A DNA stretch of 64,000 bases from a virus: positions 1-64,000 of IMG/VR virus record IMGVR_UViG_3300035698_022738, one strand, 5' to 3'. A model generated the notes under the pieces. It made no database searches. It worked only from the letters and a program-made list of their open reading frames with translations, and was not told the origin of the DNA. Both the position numbers and the translations under genes were made by a program. Each line of letters begins with the position of its first letter. The stretch's first letter is position 1. This document shows, in pieces, positions 46,632 through 53,865 of this stretch.

Positions 46632-46823
46632 ATGATGGATTCAAAAACGCATGTGGTCGTAATATTCCCAGACAAAACTCTGACATCGAAAGAAGTGACG
46701 TCTGTATATTGGTGGATGAAACAGTGTCTAATTGATGTGTTCCATTCACAATTTTCCTCAAACCCCGATAGTCTGACCAACGATGTCAATCCAGGTGTCC
46801 ATGATGCTGTGATGGGAGGATGA
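46632..46823 (+). CDS. Small unknown protein of the repeat-flanked cassette
   Basis: This 63-residue protein follows ACGGAGGAAACA. Contains HVVVIFPDKTLTSKEVTSVYWWM. No family recognised. It lies between the LamG-like gene and the gene at 46825, with which it is nearly contiguous. Confidence 0.62.
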   Translation: MMDSKTHVVVIFPDKTLTSKEVTSVYWWMKQCLIDVFHSQFSSNPDSLTNDVNPGVHDAVMGG

Positions 46824-46824
46824 A

Positions 46825-47253
46825 ATGGGCTGGTGGGGATATATCGTACTAACAAAGTCGGACAGCATCACTCAGAAGGATTGGGAAGATAAAGTCATTC
46901 CTGAACTCTGTAAGAAGTGGAATACAGCACCAAAGTCAGAGAACTGGGCGGCCAGATTATGGCCCCCAAGATTCTCGCATGATAAAACTAAGTGTATTAT
47001 TGAGTCAACCTTTGATGAGAGAGATTTGGATACACAAGATTTAACACGCTTGCCAAAGTACATGGCTGATGCACTAAATGCCGAAGAATCTGTGACAACA
47101 GTAGAGATATGCAAGGACGCACTGACTGACAAAGTGACCTGCTTTGATCTGGGTCATGAGTGGTCAATGAGTGGAGACGCATGCCGGGAATACATTGCAA
47201 AAAACAACGCAGAATGGGAAAGGCCACTAGAGTTTGAAGTGTTGGATAAGTGA
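46825..47253 (+). CDS. Unknown protein of the repeat-flanked cassette
   Basis: This 142-residue protein is preceded by GGGAGGATGAA. Alpha/beta composition; GWWGYIVLTKSDSITQKDWE at the start, conserved-looking ESTFDERDLDTQDLTRLPKY and VTTVEICKDAL. No domain known to me. It ends 34 bases before the second copy of the duplicated membrane-protein gene. Confidence 0.68.
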   Translation: MGWWGYIVLTKSDSITQKDWEDKVIPELCKKWNTAPKSENWAARLWPPRFSHDKTKCIIESTFDERDLDTQDLTRLPKYMADALNAEESVTTVEICKDALTDKVTCFDLGHEWSMSGDACREYIAKNNAEWERPLEFEVLDK

Positions 47254-47286
47254 TCTCAGGGAAACCCTGAATGAAAGGAACAGAGC

Positions 47287-47398
47287 ATGGGAAGAGACAA
47301 AAAGGATTACGGAATGGGGCGGATCGGCCTGAGAACTTGCTTTGCTTATTTCCTGATGCTGTCGATAATGGTGGTGGCTATCGGGATTACATTTTACT
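47287..47398 (+). repeat. Direct repeat, right copy (112 identical bases)
   Basis: Right-hand partner of 45657-45768; identical over 112 bases including the start codon. Confidence 0.92.
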
Positions 47399-47424
47399 AC
47401 CTGATCAAATTCTTTGGGGGATAG
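47287..47424 (+). CDS. Small membrane protein, copy 2 of a duplicated gene (45 residues)
   Basis: Same 45-residue protein as copy 1 except near the C terminus (TFYYLIKFFGG instead of TFYCMIKVFGG). Ribosome site GAAAGGAACAGAGC. It precedes another membrane protein by 15 bases. Confidence 0.7.
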   Translation: MGRDKKDYGMGRIGLRTCFAYFLMLSIMVVAIGITFYYLIKFFGG

Positions 47425-47439
47425 TCCGGGAGGGACAAG

Positions 47440-47730
47440 ATGAAATTCATATCTGGTTGGGGTTCTGTAATTGGTTTAACGATCATAGCCATGGTGGTAC
47501 TTCTGGTGCTTTTCGGGGTGACAGTCCAGTATGTAGAGGCTTCTCAGGACACCCCAGCAACCTATCTACAGTGTATTTCATATGAGGGCTGCTGGGTGAA
47601 AGACATTCCATCAGGAACGGCCTATCCGGTAGCCTATTCTTATTGTGTGCCATCCTACACCTCTGCTCCCCTCAAAGGAGAGTTTATCTGGAAGTATTTC
47701 TACCCAGGCCAGTATGCCCCAACAATCTGA
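47440..47730 (+). CDS. Small exported or membrane protein
   Basis: This 96-residue protein follows CGGGAGGGACAAG. One strong hydrophobic segment near residues 10-31 (IGLTIIAMVVLLVLFGVTV), then a short extracytoplasmic part with three cysteines and many Tyr/Pro (CISYEGCWVKD, YCVPSYTSAPLKGE). It resembles in style the exported protein at 48120 (short Tyr/Pro-rich periplasmic domain). Unknown function; accessory membrane proteins of this kind often act on the host envelope. Confidence 0.7.
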   Translation: MKFISGWGSVIGLTIIAMVVLLVLFGVTVQYVEASQDTPATYLQCISYEGCWVKDIPSGTAYPVAYSYCVPSYTSAPLKGEFIWKYFYPGQYAPTI

Positions 47731-47775
47731 GAGGTTACTCTACTGACTAAGTTGACATAACTGTCCCCTTCTCAT

Positions 47776-47810
47776 GAGCTCATGAACTCCTCTATCATGA
47801 GCTCTTTTTT
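47776..47810 (+). terminator. Rho-independent terminator
   Basis: GAGCTCATGA (47776-47785) / TCATGAGCTC (47795-47804), perfect ten-base stem, nine-base loop, six T. Ends the accessory cassette. Confidence 0.9.
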
Positions 47811-47994
47811 CATGAATCCATGAGCTCATGAGCTTATTGGCCCATGGGCCGATTGAGCAAGGGCTCATGGATTCATGGAGCAAGGGCCAATTGGCCCATG
47901 AAATCATGAGATCATGAAGTCATGAATATAAGTGAAAACATGAGCTCATGAATATAAGTGAAAACATGAGCTCATGAGCTCATGAATATAAGTG
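47811..47994 (+). repeat. Palindrome-rich island (CATG/AGCT/GGCC) with tandem 26-bp repeat
   Basis: Contains a perfect 15-bp inverted repeat CATGAATCCATGAGC (47811) / GCTCATGGATTCATG (47863), the palindromes GGCCCATGGGCC (47839) and GGGCCAATTGGCCC (47884), and two perfect tandem copies of a 26-bp unit (47921-47946, 47947-47972) followed by a partial third. ATGAGCTCAT recurs several times. No gene fits. It could be a replication origin, iteron-type operator or recombination hot spot. Confidence 0.85.
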
Positions 47995-48036
47995 TTTGAT
48001 GTAAAGACCATGATGTTCTTCTTGAATTTTATTTTT

Positions 48037-48074
48037 GATGCCACACTTTTATATGTTCTTTCGTTTTATATATA
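48037..48074 (+). promoter_or_regulatory. Two-box candidate promoter GATGCCACACTTTT-N11-CGTTTTATATATA
   Basis: Same two boxes and 11-base gap as 44181-44217, 46 bases upstream of the gene at 48120. The repeat of both boxes with constant spacing is the evidence. Confidence 0.5.
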
Positions 48075-48119
48075 AAAAGCCAACGGAGAATCTTCAGAGT
48101 TGCCTACAAGGAGATCGAA

Positions 48120-48698
48120 ATGAGAGAGAAGATTGTAGTGGGTGTATTTGCGAGGTTGTGTTCAGTCTTGATGATATCTGTCTTGCTCTGCTGTCTGATT
48201 TTAGGGACGTGGATTTTTGAGGCCTCAATACATAGCCTTGAGGTCCAAGCTGATGGACCTGTATATCCCGGAAATTATATTGACAGCTCGGGTTACTGGG
48301 TTTGTGTCCGGCCTCCCTGTCAGTATGCTCTTCCAGGTGGGGGATTAAATTCAGCATATGACCCGTGGGAATCCTATGGTTCAACTCAGATTGTTCCCAG
48401 GCCATCAATTTCAATTGATGGTCAGAATGATTATATCGATATGCCATGGGCATACTTACCTCCATATTCTCAATGGTATTCATCCGAGACACAGAATATC
48501 CCTCAAGACCAATTGCTGTATATGGAATCTACAATTCCAGGCCCCGACTATGTAACTCCAGGACAAGCACCTGCACCAAACTTGAGCATCTATGCACACC
48601 AGGCTCAGGACTATTCTCAGGGTGTCTCACAACCTCAGCAATTAACGTCTCGGGGTTACTTCGGTCCAGGCTATGATTCATCCTGGATTCCCCAATGA
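48120..48698 (+). CDS. Exported Pro/Tyr/Gln-rich protein
   Basis: This 192-residue protein follows ACAAGGAGATCGAA. N-terminal membrane anchor or signal peptide near residues 12-34 (LCSVLMISVLLCCLILGTW). The rest is low-complexity: Pro, Tyr, Ser, Gln and Gly with SGYWVCVRPPCQYALPGGG. It looks surface-exposed and unstructured. Coupled by an ATGA overlap to the next gene. Function unknown; a cell-envelope role is likely. Confidence 0.7.
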   Translation: MREKIVVGVFARLCSVLMISVLLCCLILGTWIFEASIHSLEVQADGPVYPGNYIDSSGYWVCVRPPCQYALPGGGLNSAYDPWESYGSTQIVPRPSISIDGQNDYIDMPWAYLPPYSQWYSSETQNIPQDQLLYMESTIPGPDYVTPGQAPAPNLSIYAHQAQDYSQGVSQPQQLTSRGYFGPGYDSSWIPQ

Positions 48699-49126
48699 GT
48701 GATTTTGAGGTATCTCTTATTGATATAGTGGGGGGTGCATTGCATCAGATTGAGAGAGAGAAGACTCCAATTGTTCGATTCTCTGGACTAAGCCGTAGGC
48801 AGCTCGTGCATTGGTTCTTTAACTCAATTGTTAGGATCAAGTCAATAGAGATCGAAATCTATGAGCCATTTGAGGATTGTGCTGAATATTTGGTGCATTG
48901 CCGGAGTGGAAGTGAATCGTTTTTCTTAGCAATATATGAAACATATGAGCGTAGTCATAATTTGGATACAGCAGATGTAAGAATCACGATTGCTAACATT
49001 GAGAATGCAAAGAAGTATCTGAGTGAGATGTGCAGGCTTATAGATGGTTTGTTAGTTGACATGAACTCTGTTCGTGATTTCTATTGTCTTCGATCTGAGA
49101 CGTGTGGAAAGGAAAAGAACGCATGA
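48695..49126 (+). CDS. Unknown protein
   Basis: This 143-residue protein is coupled to both neighbours through ATGA overlaps. Alpha/beta, with FSGLSRRQLVHWFFNSIVR and SFFLAIYETYERSHN. No signal peptide and no recognisable motif. Confidence 0.65.
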   Translation: MSDFEVSLIDIVGGALHQIEREKTPIVRFSGLSRRQLVHWFFNSIVRIKSIEIEIYEPFEDCAEYLVHCRSGSESFFLAIYETYERSHNLDTADVRITIANIENAKKYLSEMCRLIDGLLVDMNSVRDFYCLRSETCGKEKNA

Positions 49127-49419
49127 ACATGGTCAAGATTGATGGATGGTTTGTAGATATTTCTGACGTAGCGTCTACGGCAAAGCCGTGTGATATGGCT
49201 GAGTTGCTGAAAGATTATTCGTCTCGATCTGATCCAAGAGAGGTTGCCAAGTTTTTGGCTGCGTGGTCCTCATCTGATCAGGCACAGACTATTCGATTTC
49301 TGCGTAATTTGCTTTTGTCATATGCTGAGACGCCAGATGATCTTATTGATGACAATACAGAGCGGGAACGACATTTCTGTCAGCGGGTGGAACAATTTTG
49401 GCAGGCAGGCATGTTATGA
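49123..49419 (+). CDS. Unknown helical protein
   Basis: Start at ATG 49123 in an ATGA overlap (AAAGGAAAAGAACGC upstream); 98 residues, mostly helical and acidic (DMAELLKDYSSRSDPREVAK, RERHFCQRVEQFWQAGML). Last gene before the 630-base gene-poor region with the strong promoter. Function unknown. Confidence 0.65.
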   Translation: MNMVKIDGWFVDISDVASTAKPCDMAELLKDYSSRSDPREVAKFLAAWSSSDQAQTIRFLRNLLLSYAETPDDLIDDNTERERHFCQRVEQFWQAGML

Positions 49420-49498
49420 TGGGCTTATTGGATGTGGATAGTTTTGTAGTGAGTCGAAAAGTTTTTCCAGAATTCCCCAAAAATTTTCGATCCCGTAT

Positions 49499-49527
49499 TT
49501 GACTTTACATGTAACATGTGGTATACT
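49499..49527 (+). promoter_or_regulatory. Near-consensus sigma70 promoter with palindromic spacer
   Basis: TTGACT (49499-49504), 17-base spacer, TATACT (49522-49527): five of six consensus bases in each box. The spacer holds two ACATGT palindromes one base apart (49507-49519), a likely operator. AT-rich tracts upstream (GTTTTT, AAAAATTTT) resemble an UP element. It is the best promoter in the window and drives no obvious protein gene for 500 bases. Confidence 0.85.
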
Positions 49528-49534
49528 GTTTGTG

Positions 49535-50033
49535 GGTAAGGGCTCCCAGCCCAAACCCGCCACCTAGCAAGTAGTTAGGGGGTCAGTAGAATAGAATCTG
49601 GATGGGATCACTGGCAATGATGGGGGATGGTAGACGGCCTGAACCCTGAGCTCGGTCCAGATCGAGGGCAGGAAAGTCAGTAGACAGGATAGCCCTCATT
49701 GATGGCCCACCAAAAGCTTTTCTGGGCGATCTACACCACACCTTGGAACTGGCACGCAAGGGATGGTCACTGGTAAATTCCAACCTGACTGGTAAACACT
49801 CCGACGACAATGAGGGACCAGGGACCAAACTGGAAACGGGGTCAAGGCACACCACATCTAACCTCTGGATCGACTATGAAAAGAGAACTGCCAGGGTCAA
49901 GTTTCCCCCCTCACGGTATACGACTTTTGTATCCGTGATTGCACTGATGAGTGACTAACGTCTCATCACAGCGACATCAAACGCAGGCTATCGCTGTACG
50001 CCTGAGTGCAATCACGGCTACAAAAGTCTTTTT
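49535..50033 (+). ncRNA. Candidate large structured non-coding RNA (~500 nt)
   Basis: Starts just after the strong promoter and ends at a 24-bp inverted repeat with T-tract. No frame in it has both a credible start and ribosome site; the best is a weak TTG frame at 49743-49958 that ends inside the terminal hairpin. Many local pairings can be seen: GTGGGT..GGGCT/AGCCC..ACCCGC at the 5' end, ATCTGG (49597)/CCAGAT, GAGGGC/GCCCTC (49665-49698), CCTTG/CAAGG (49741-49763), GGAAAC/GTTTCC (enclosing ~49834-49905). ACTGGyAA occurs three times. It may belong to the class of large phage RNAs such as GOLLD or ROOL, or be new. Confidence 0.6.
49922..50033 (+). terminator. 24-bp inverted repeat with T-tract, terminal domain of the candidate RNA
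   Basis: Arms 49922-49945 and 50005-50028 pair over 24 positions with one mismatch (49932/50018); five T follow. The 59-base loop holds GATGAG/CTCATC and ACAGCG/CGCTGT. Works as terminator or as the 3' closing helix of the RNA, or both. Confidence 0.75.
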
Positions 50034-50052
50034 GATTCAAAGCATAGGGGGT

Positions 50053-50487
50053 ATGAAAATGAACATGGCTAACAGGTCTTATGAGTTGGTCAAAGCGGGT
50101 CTCGATAGTATTTCACACTACACTTCTGGTGATTACGCTGCGGTGACCATGTGGCAGGGGATGTCTCGGTTTGCGTTTGTCGATGACCTGATGCAAAAAA
50201 TGGGGTTGGATTGCTTTACCAATCACATTACGGTTTACGGGGAACGCTCGTGGATCGTAGAGTTATACAGCATCCTGGACAGGGAAAAACGCCTTGATGC
50301 CTCAGTGTATCTCAGTTTGGACGTGGGCACAGCTGATGTCAATTCTAAGGTCTGTGTCTCAATAATGATGTCGGACGATGGTTTTGGTCGTTTCATCTAT
50401 CGAGCCAAGGTAACTCAGAAGCAACTGGAAGCTGAGATTGCTGTCATCAAAGAGGCAGCCATTCGATTTGAAATGGGGGAAAAATGA
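50053..50487 (+). CDS. Unknown protein coupled to the GHKL ATPase gene
   Basis: Start among ATG 50053, 50059 and 50065, with AGGGGG just upstream; about 144 residues. Alpha/beta, soluble, with SRFAFVDDLMQKMGLDCFTN and VYLSLDVGTADVNSKVCVSI; cysteines are not paired. Ends in an ATGA overlap with the GHKL ATPase gene, so the two may work together. Family not recognised. Confidence 0.68.
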   Translation: MKMNMANRSYELVKAGLDSISHYTSGDYAAVTMWQGMSRFAFVDDLMQKMGLDCFTNHITVYGERSWIVELYSILDREKRLDASVYLSLDVGTADVNSKVCVSIMMSDDGFGRFIYRAKVTQKQLEAEIAVIKEAAIRFEMGEK

Positions 50488-52085
50488 GCTGGGAAAAAGA
50501 GGACCTGATCCAGACCCGTTACGGCTGGTATCGGCTTGATACCAGTCACAAAACAAATGTTCATGAGGACTACCTCAGCACGGAGCTTTTCTGGAACGAG
50601 TGGGCGGCATTGAGAGAGTGCATCCAGAACGCTCTCGATGAGGCAGATATTATGTCTCAGTTGCAGGGTGGGGAAATCCACGATTACATTAGCATCAAAC
50701 GTCGTGGGGAACGAGTTATCCTGGCTGATCGTGGTCGGGGTGTTGACGTTGAGAGTATCCTCTTAATTGGCAAGTCCGGAAAACGTGGGGCTGGCCTTCG
50801 AGGGGATAAGGGTGAGGGTCAGTTGATGTCTTTTCTGGTGTTCACTCGTCTTGGGATTGACATTGAAATGTTTTCACGAGACTGGCTGGCCCGTCCTCGT
50901 TTCGAGAATTTCAACGGTAGCGATGCCAACACCAATAAGGTGTTGGTTGTGGACTTTTACCGATGCACTGATACCGACAGCCAAAAGGCTCTCAAAGAGG
51001 GTTCGGTCTGGCATATCGAGCGGACATCAGAAATTGATGAGATGGTAGCAACCATCGGGGATTATTTCCCTGAAATCTCACCAGCTGCCAAACGACAGGC
51101 CAAACGTCGGAAAGAGCAAGAGCAAGAGGAACGCTGGCGGGAACAGGATGCTCATAGCAGAAAACAACAAAGTCGAGAGCGGAATGAAATCCGTCGGAAA
51201 TCAACGACGGTCAACAAGCCAGTGTTCCGGCCTCGAAAAGGAACTCCCGCTCGGTTGTACTTGAGAGGGATTTACGTCAAGGACCTGACCGACAGCCAAA
51301 AGGCTCTCTGGTCTTACAACCTTGTGGATGCCTCGATTGACAGGGACCGCAAGATGGTCAACGAGCTTGAGTTGCTCGATGACATAGCCGAGAAAATGGG
51401 GTCTGAGTACGTGACTCCTTCGATGGCTCGGGAGTATTGGGAGCACGCCAAAGCTCAGGACAGGGCGTTGTATCTTGAGTTCAGAGTGGTCCCCCGACCT
51501 CAGAACGACGAAGTGTTTGAAATGTGGGCCAAGGCGTTCTGGAAAGTCTTTGGCCCGAAGACTTGTATCTACACCAACAGCTATGCCGCTGGTGACGCTG
51601 CGCGTGAGGGGTGGAACGTGATACCCCTTGACAATATTCAGTTGCGGTTTGCTCTTGACTCGTTGGGGGTCAAGACTGATAAGCAAGCCGCTGGTTTCAC
51701 CTCTGGCGACTTCAAGCTGGTTGACAAGGTGACACAGCGGGAAACCGATATGATAACCAAGACCTTGGAGATTTTCGATCTGCTGGGTCTCGCTCAGAGC
51801 TTCTCTCGGTTCCATGTTGTTGGAACCATACTTGGTGATGAGGAGACAGAGGCCTTTGCTTATGCGGGTGAGATATACGTCACTCGTAAGGCCTTCAAGC
51901 GAGGGGGCTTGCATGTCTTGGAGTGTGCCCTGCACGAAAAGGGGCATATTGAAACTCTGACGCAGGACTTTACGCGGGGATTTACTCACTGGTTCCTGCA
52001 CAACTGGGTGCAGGCGTTACGTGGAACCGATCTCAATCGTCAAGTTGAGATCGCTCAGAAAATTGCAGAACTAGAATCAATCTAA
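50484..52085 (+). CDS. GHKL-type ATPase with C-terminal HExxH zincin motif
   Basis: This 533-residue protein shows all Bergerat-fold boxes: N box ECIQNALDEAD (residues 45-55), G1 ADRGRGVD (81-88) and G2 KSGKRGAGLRGDKGEG (97-112). A very charged helical linker lies near 205-245 (KRRKEQEQEERWREQ). The C-terminal part has HEKGHIE near residue 484, an HExxH zinc-protease signature within a helix after EIYVTRKAFKRGGLHVLE. HSP90, MutL, gyrase and MORC-type proteins share the ATPase fold. An ATP-gated clamp fused to a protease-like domain would be unusual; whether the HExxH binds zinc is unknown. Confidence 0.8.
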   Translation: MSWEKEDLIQTRYGWYRLDTSHKTNVHEDYLSTELFWNEWAALRECIQNALDEADIMSQLQGGEIHDYISIKRRGERVILADRGRGVDVESILLIGKSGKRGAGLRGDKGEGQLMSFLVFTRLGIDIEMFSRDWLARPRFENFNGSDANTNKVLVVDFYRCTDTDSQKALKEGSVWHIERTSEIDEMVATIGDYFPEISPAAKRQAKRRKEQEQEERWREQDAHSRKQQSRERNEIRRKSTTVNKPVFRPRKGTPARLYLRGIYVKDLTDSQKALWSYNLVDASIDRDRKMVNELELLDDIAEKMGSEYVTPSMAREYWEHAKAQDRALYLEFRVVPRPQNDEVFEMWAKAFWKVFGPKTCIYTNSYAAGDAAREGWNVIPLDNIQLRFALDSLGVKTDKQAAGFTSGDFKLVDKVTQRETDMITKTLEIFDLLGLAQSFSRFHVVGTILGDEETEAFAYAGEIYVTRKAFKRGGLHVLECALHEKGHIETLTQDFTRGFTHWFLHNWVQALRGTDLNRQVEIAQKIAELESI

Positions 52086-52096
52086 AGGAGATTTCA

Positions 52097-52336
52097 ATGC
52101 CACGGATCGTAAGAAATTTTTTCATCTCTGGTGAGGTGGATGGACGCAAGACAGCGATTTCGGTCGGACCCGCCTCGAAAGAGGGGGGGTTTGATGTGCA
52201 GTTCCTCATTCGGAGTGCGGGTGAGGTAGCTCAGTCGGTGAGGGTTATCGGTGAGGCCTTCGAGGGGGGTGATCTCAAGCTCACTGTTCTCGATGAGAAC
52301 GGAAATGACATTCATGTACACCGGACTGTCCGGTAA
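52097..52336 (+). CDS. Small beta-rich unknown protein
   Basis: This 79-residue protein follows TAAAGGAGATTTCA. Alternating strands with VRNFFISGEVDGRKTAISVG and KEGGFDVQFLIRSAG. I have the impression of a common small phage protein with a GR....GP..K.GG..I..R..G pattern, but cannot name it. Followed by the structured intergenic region. Confidence 0.68.
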   Translation: MPRIVRNFFISGEVDGRKTAISVGPASKEGGFDVQFLIRSAGEVAQSVRVIGEAFEGGDLKLTVLDENGNDIHVHRTVR

Positions 52337-52341
52337 CGTCG

Positions 52342-52374
52342 TTTGGGCGACGTAAAATAGCCGTCAAGCCCAAA
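52342..52374 (+). ncRNA. Conserved intergenic hairpin, copy 1
   Basis: Stem TTTGGGC / GCCCAAA (52342-52348, 52368-52374) encloses a 19-base loop GACGTAAAATAGCCGTCAA, in which GACG/CGTC can also pair. The second copy at 54552-54584 has the same lengths and loop but a different stem sequence that still pairs. Confidence 0.65.
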
Positions 52375-52378
52375 GCGT

Positions 52379-52428
52379 AGAGAGCTCCGAGTTGGAAGTT
52401 GGAGCTCTCTGGTCGGGGATAAGCCCGA
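52379..52428 (+). ncRNA. Two further intergenic hairpins before the zinc-finger gene
   Basis: AGAGAGCTCC / GGAGCTCTCT (52379-52388, 52401-52410), perfect ten-base stem, and TCGGG / CCCGA (52413-52428). No T-tracts. Together with the preceding hairpin they fill the 112-base gap and lead to an AGCATAGGATGGGAG ribosome site. Confidence 0.6.
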
Positions 52429-52448
52429 GCATAGGATGGGAGTGAAAA

Positions 52449-52754
52449 ATGAATGAATTTCTGGAACGTCACATTGTAGTATGTCCGATGGAAAGACCGA
52501 CATTTGTGGTACGTTGTCCCCTCTGTGGTTTCGAGACAGAGGTCGATGACCATCTGTCGGAGCACATCCTCGAAAAGCATGAGCTTGAAGCTCGTGATGG
52601 GACAGTTGATCTCAGCTCTCTGAGTGAGGATGTCAGAGAGAACATCAAAGAGACCCTGGCTGATTGGGATTTGGATGCGTCTCTCTGCGAGGAAAGTACA
52701 CAAGAATATGATGATTGGTGTCAGGGGATGGCGGAAAAGGAGTGCAAGAAATGA
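52449..52754 (+). CDS. C2H2 zinc-finger-like small protein
   Basis: This 101-residue protein contains CPLCGFETEVDDHLSEHILEKH, a C-x2-C-x12-H-x4-H finger near residues 23-45, followed by an acidic C-terminal half. May bind nucleic acid or protein. Stop overlaps the next start (ATGA). Part of a run of small coupled genes. Confidence 0.72.
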   Translation: MNEFLERHIVVCPMERPTFVVRCPLCGFETEVDDHLSEHILEKHELEARDGTVDLSSLSEDVRENIKETLADWDLDASLCEESTQEYDDWCQGMAEKECKK

Positions 52755-53038
52755 GCAAAGACATATATGAACTTGTTTTAACGGACTGTAATTTCGAGCG
52801 GCTGATAGATGCCTATGAGGCGTTTTGTACATTGTTCTTGGTACAGCCTGAAGTGTATGTACGAGGGGTTTTCAAGAACAACGAGGGCGGAGAAATAGTT
52901 GCTCTTTCGTCGGATATCAAGGTCTTGAATGTGAATCCTTTGGTTGGACTTGTGAACAATGGGAACCTTGAACTTGTTCCAAGTAGCCAATGTGAGTGGT
53001 CTATGTATCTCAATCGAAAGAGAGGGTTACAAAAATGA
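52751..53038 (+). CDS. Small unknown protein
   Basis: Start at ATG 52751 in an ATGA overlap with the zinc-finger gene; 95 residues. Alpha/beta, no motif seen (YEAFCTLFLVQPEVYVRGVF). Ends in an ATGA overlap with the next gene. Confidence 0.65.
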   Translation: MSKDIYELVLTDCNFERLIDAYEAFCTLFLVQPEVYVRGVFKNNEGGEIVALSSDIKVLNVNPLVGLVNNGNLELVPSSQCEWSMYLNRKRGLQK

Positions 53039-53313
53039 AATATAAGTGGCTGGCAGAGGCAGGTATCGCTGGGTGCCTGCCTGGGTTTACTTCCATCTGT
53101 GATACCAAGGCAGATGCTATTCAGACTGTTACAGACCTTTTCGACCTTTCACGTTATGGACGTGTTGCCAAGGACCTGTCACAGGCTGGTGATACCGTTT
53201 CGGATCGTGATGAGTCGGAACATGATCTGATGCGTTTTCAGGTTTACAAGGTAGTCCCGGCTGACCTGAATGTGGAGAGCTGGGATGAATTGGAGTTCAA
53301 TGATGATCTCTAA
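53035..53313 (+). CDS. Small unknown protein
   Basis: Start at ATG 53035 (ATGA overlap, GAGAGGGTTAC upstream); 92 residues. Contains LSQAGDTVSDRDESEHDLMR and an acidic end. No family recognised. Overlaps the start of the SWIM-like gene. Confidence 0.65.
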   Translation: MKYKWLAEAGIAGCLPGFTSICDTKADAIQTVTDLFDLSRYGRVAKDLSQAGDTVSDRDESEHDLMRFQVYKVVPADLNVESWDELEFNDDL

Positions 53314-53701
53314 TCGGATAGACAGGGCGCGGAAAGCTGTCGAGTTTTGCCACGTTGGTACTGAGCGGAAAGGGATCATCCAGACTGTGTTTGTCCCAGG
53401 TCACGAGGGTCGGAAATATCGAGTGATCCTCAAGCGCGGAAAGGGATTGGTCACTCTGGAATGTCAGCGGATGTTGCCCTATGACACGTCTGTCCTATGT
53501 CCAGGGGGCTGTAAGACGGTTTGTTACCATTGTATGGCAGCTCTCATCTTTACGGCTCACCAGGCTGGATTTGATACCTCGTTCTGTGAGTCGAAAGAGG
53601 ATGCTCTCAGGCTCAAGAATTTGCACGAGGGTGCGCTGATGATGCGAGTGGTGAGCAAGCATGCACCATCAAACGGATGTTTTGCTGTATTCGGCAAATA
53701 G
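53300..53701 (+). CDS. Small protein with SWIM-like zinc-finger pattern
   Basis: Start at ATG 53300 (TTGGAG upstream), inside the previous gene's end; 133 residues. Basic N terminus (RIDRARKAVEF) and a cysteine cluster CPGGCKTVCYHCMAAL near residues 67-85, resembling the C-x-C...C-x-H of SWIM fingers, which bind DNA or proteins. A short, acidic helix follows. Role unknown. Confidence 0.68.
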   Translation: MMISNRIDRARKAVEFCHVGTERKGIIQTVFVPGHEGRKYRVILKRGKGLVTLECQRMLPYDTSVLCPGGCKTVCYHCMAALIFTAHQAGFDTSFCESKEDALRLKNLHEGALMMRVVSKHAPSNGCFAVFGK

Positions 53702-53709
53702 GGTAGTTC

Positions 53710-53837
53710 CGGCGACTTTGGAAGTCACGTCCAGGGGACAATACCTCATTGACGCTATGAAGCCTAACTAGCAGACGTGGATATGGGGCTGGCATAGAAT
53801 GGTCGTAAGGAGTCCGGCTAGTGTACAGCCGTCGCCG
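53710..53837 (+). ncRNA. Structured intergenic RNA, closed by CGGCGAC/GTCGCCG
   Basis: A 165-base gap whose ends pair perfectly over seven bases (53710-53716 / 53831-53837). Inside are GACTT/AAGTC (53714-, loop TGG) and CACGTC/GACGTG (53727-, 53776-). No T-tract. It is upstream of an AAGCATGGGAGATTAAA ribosome site. Not homologous in sequence to the hairpins at 52342 and 54552. Confidence 0.45.
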
Positions 53838-53865
53838 TCAATCAATTCAAGCATGGGAGATTAAA

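Noticed and set aside
47271-47585. 104-codon frame over the repeated membrane-protein gene
   Set aside because: Out of frame with the 45-residue gene conserved in both repeat copies; its parallel frame at 45533-45934 likewise has no support.
49743-49958. TTG-started 71-codon frame
   Set aside because: No ribosome site, rare start, ends inside the 24-bp terminal hairpin, and no recognisable motif; better explained as part of the candidate RNA.
53710-53837. Group I intron or ribozyme in this gap
   Set aside because: No intron core segments or hammerhead core (CTGATGA...GAAA) seen; the closing helix alone is not enough.
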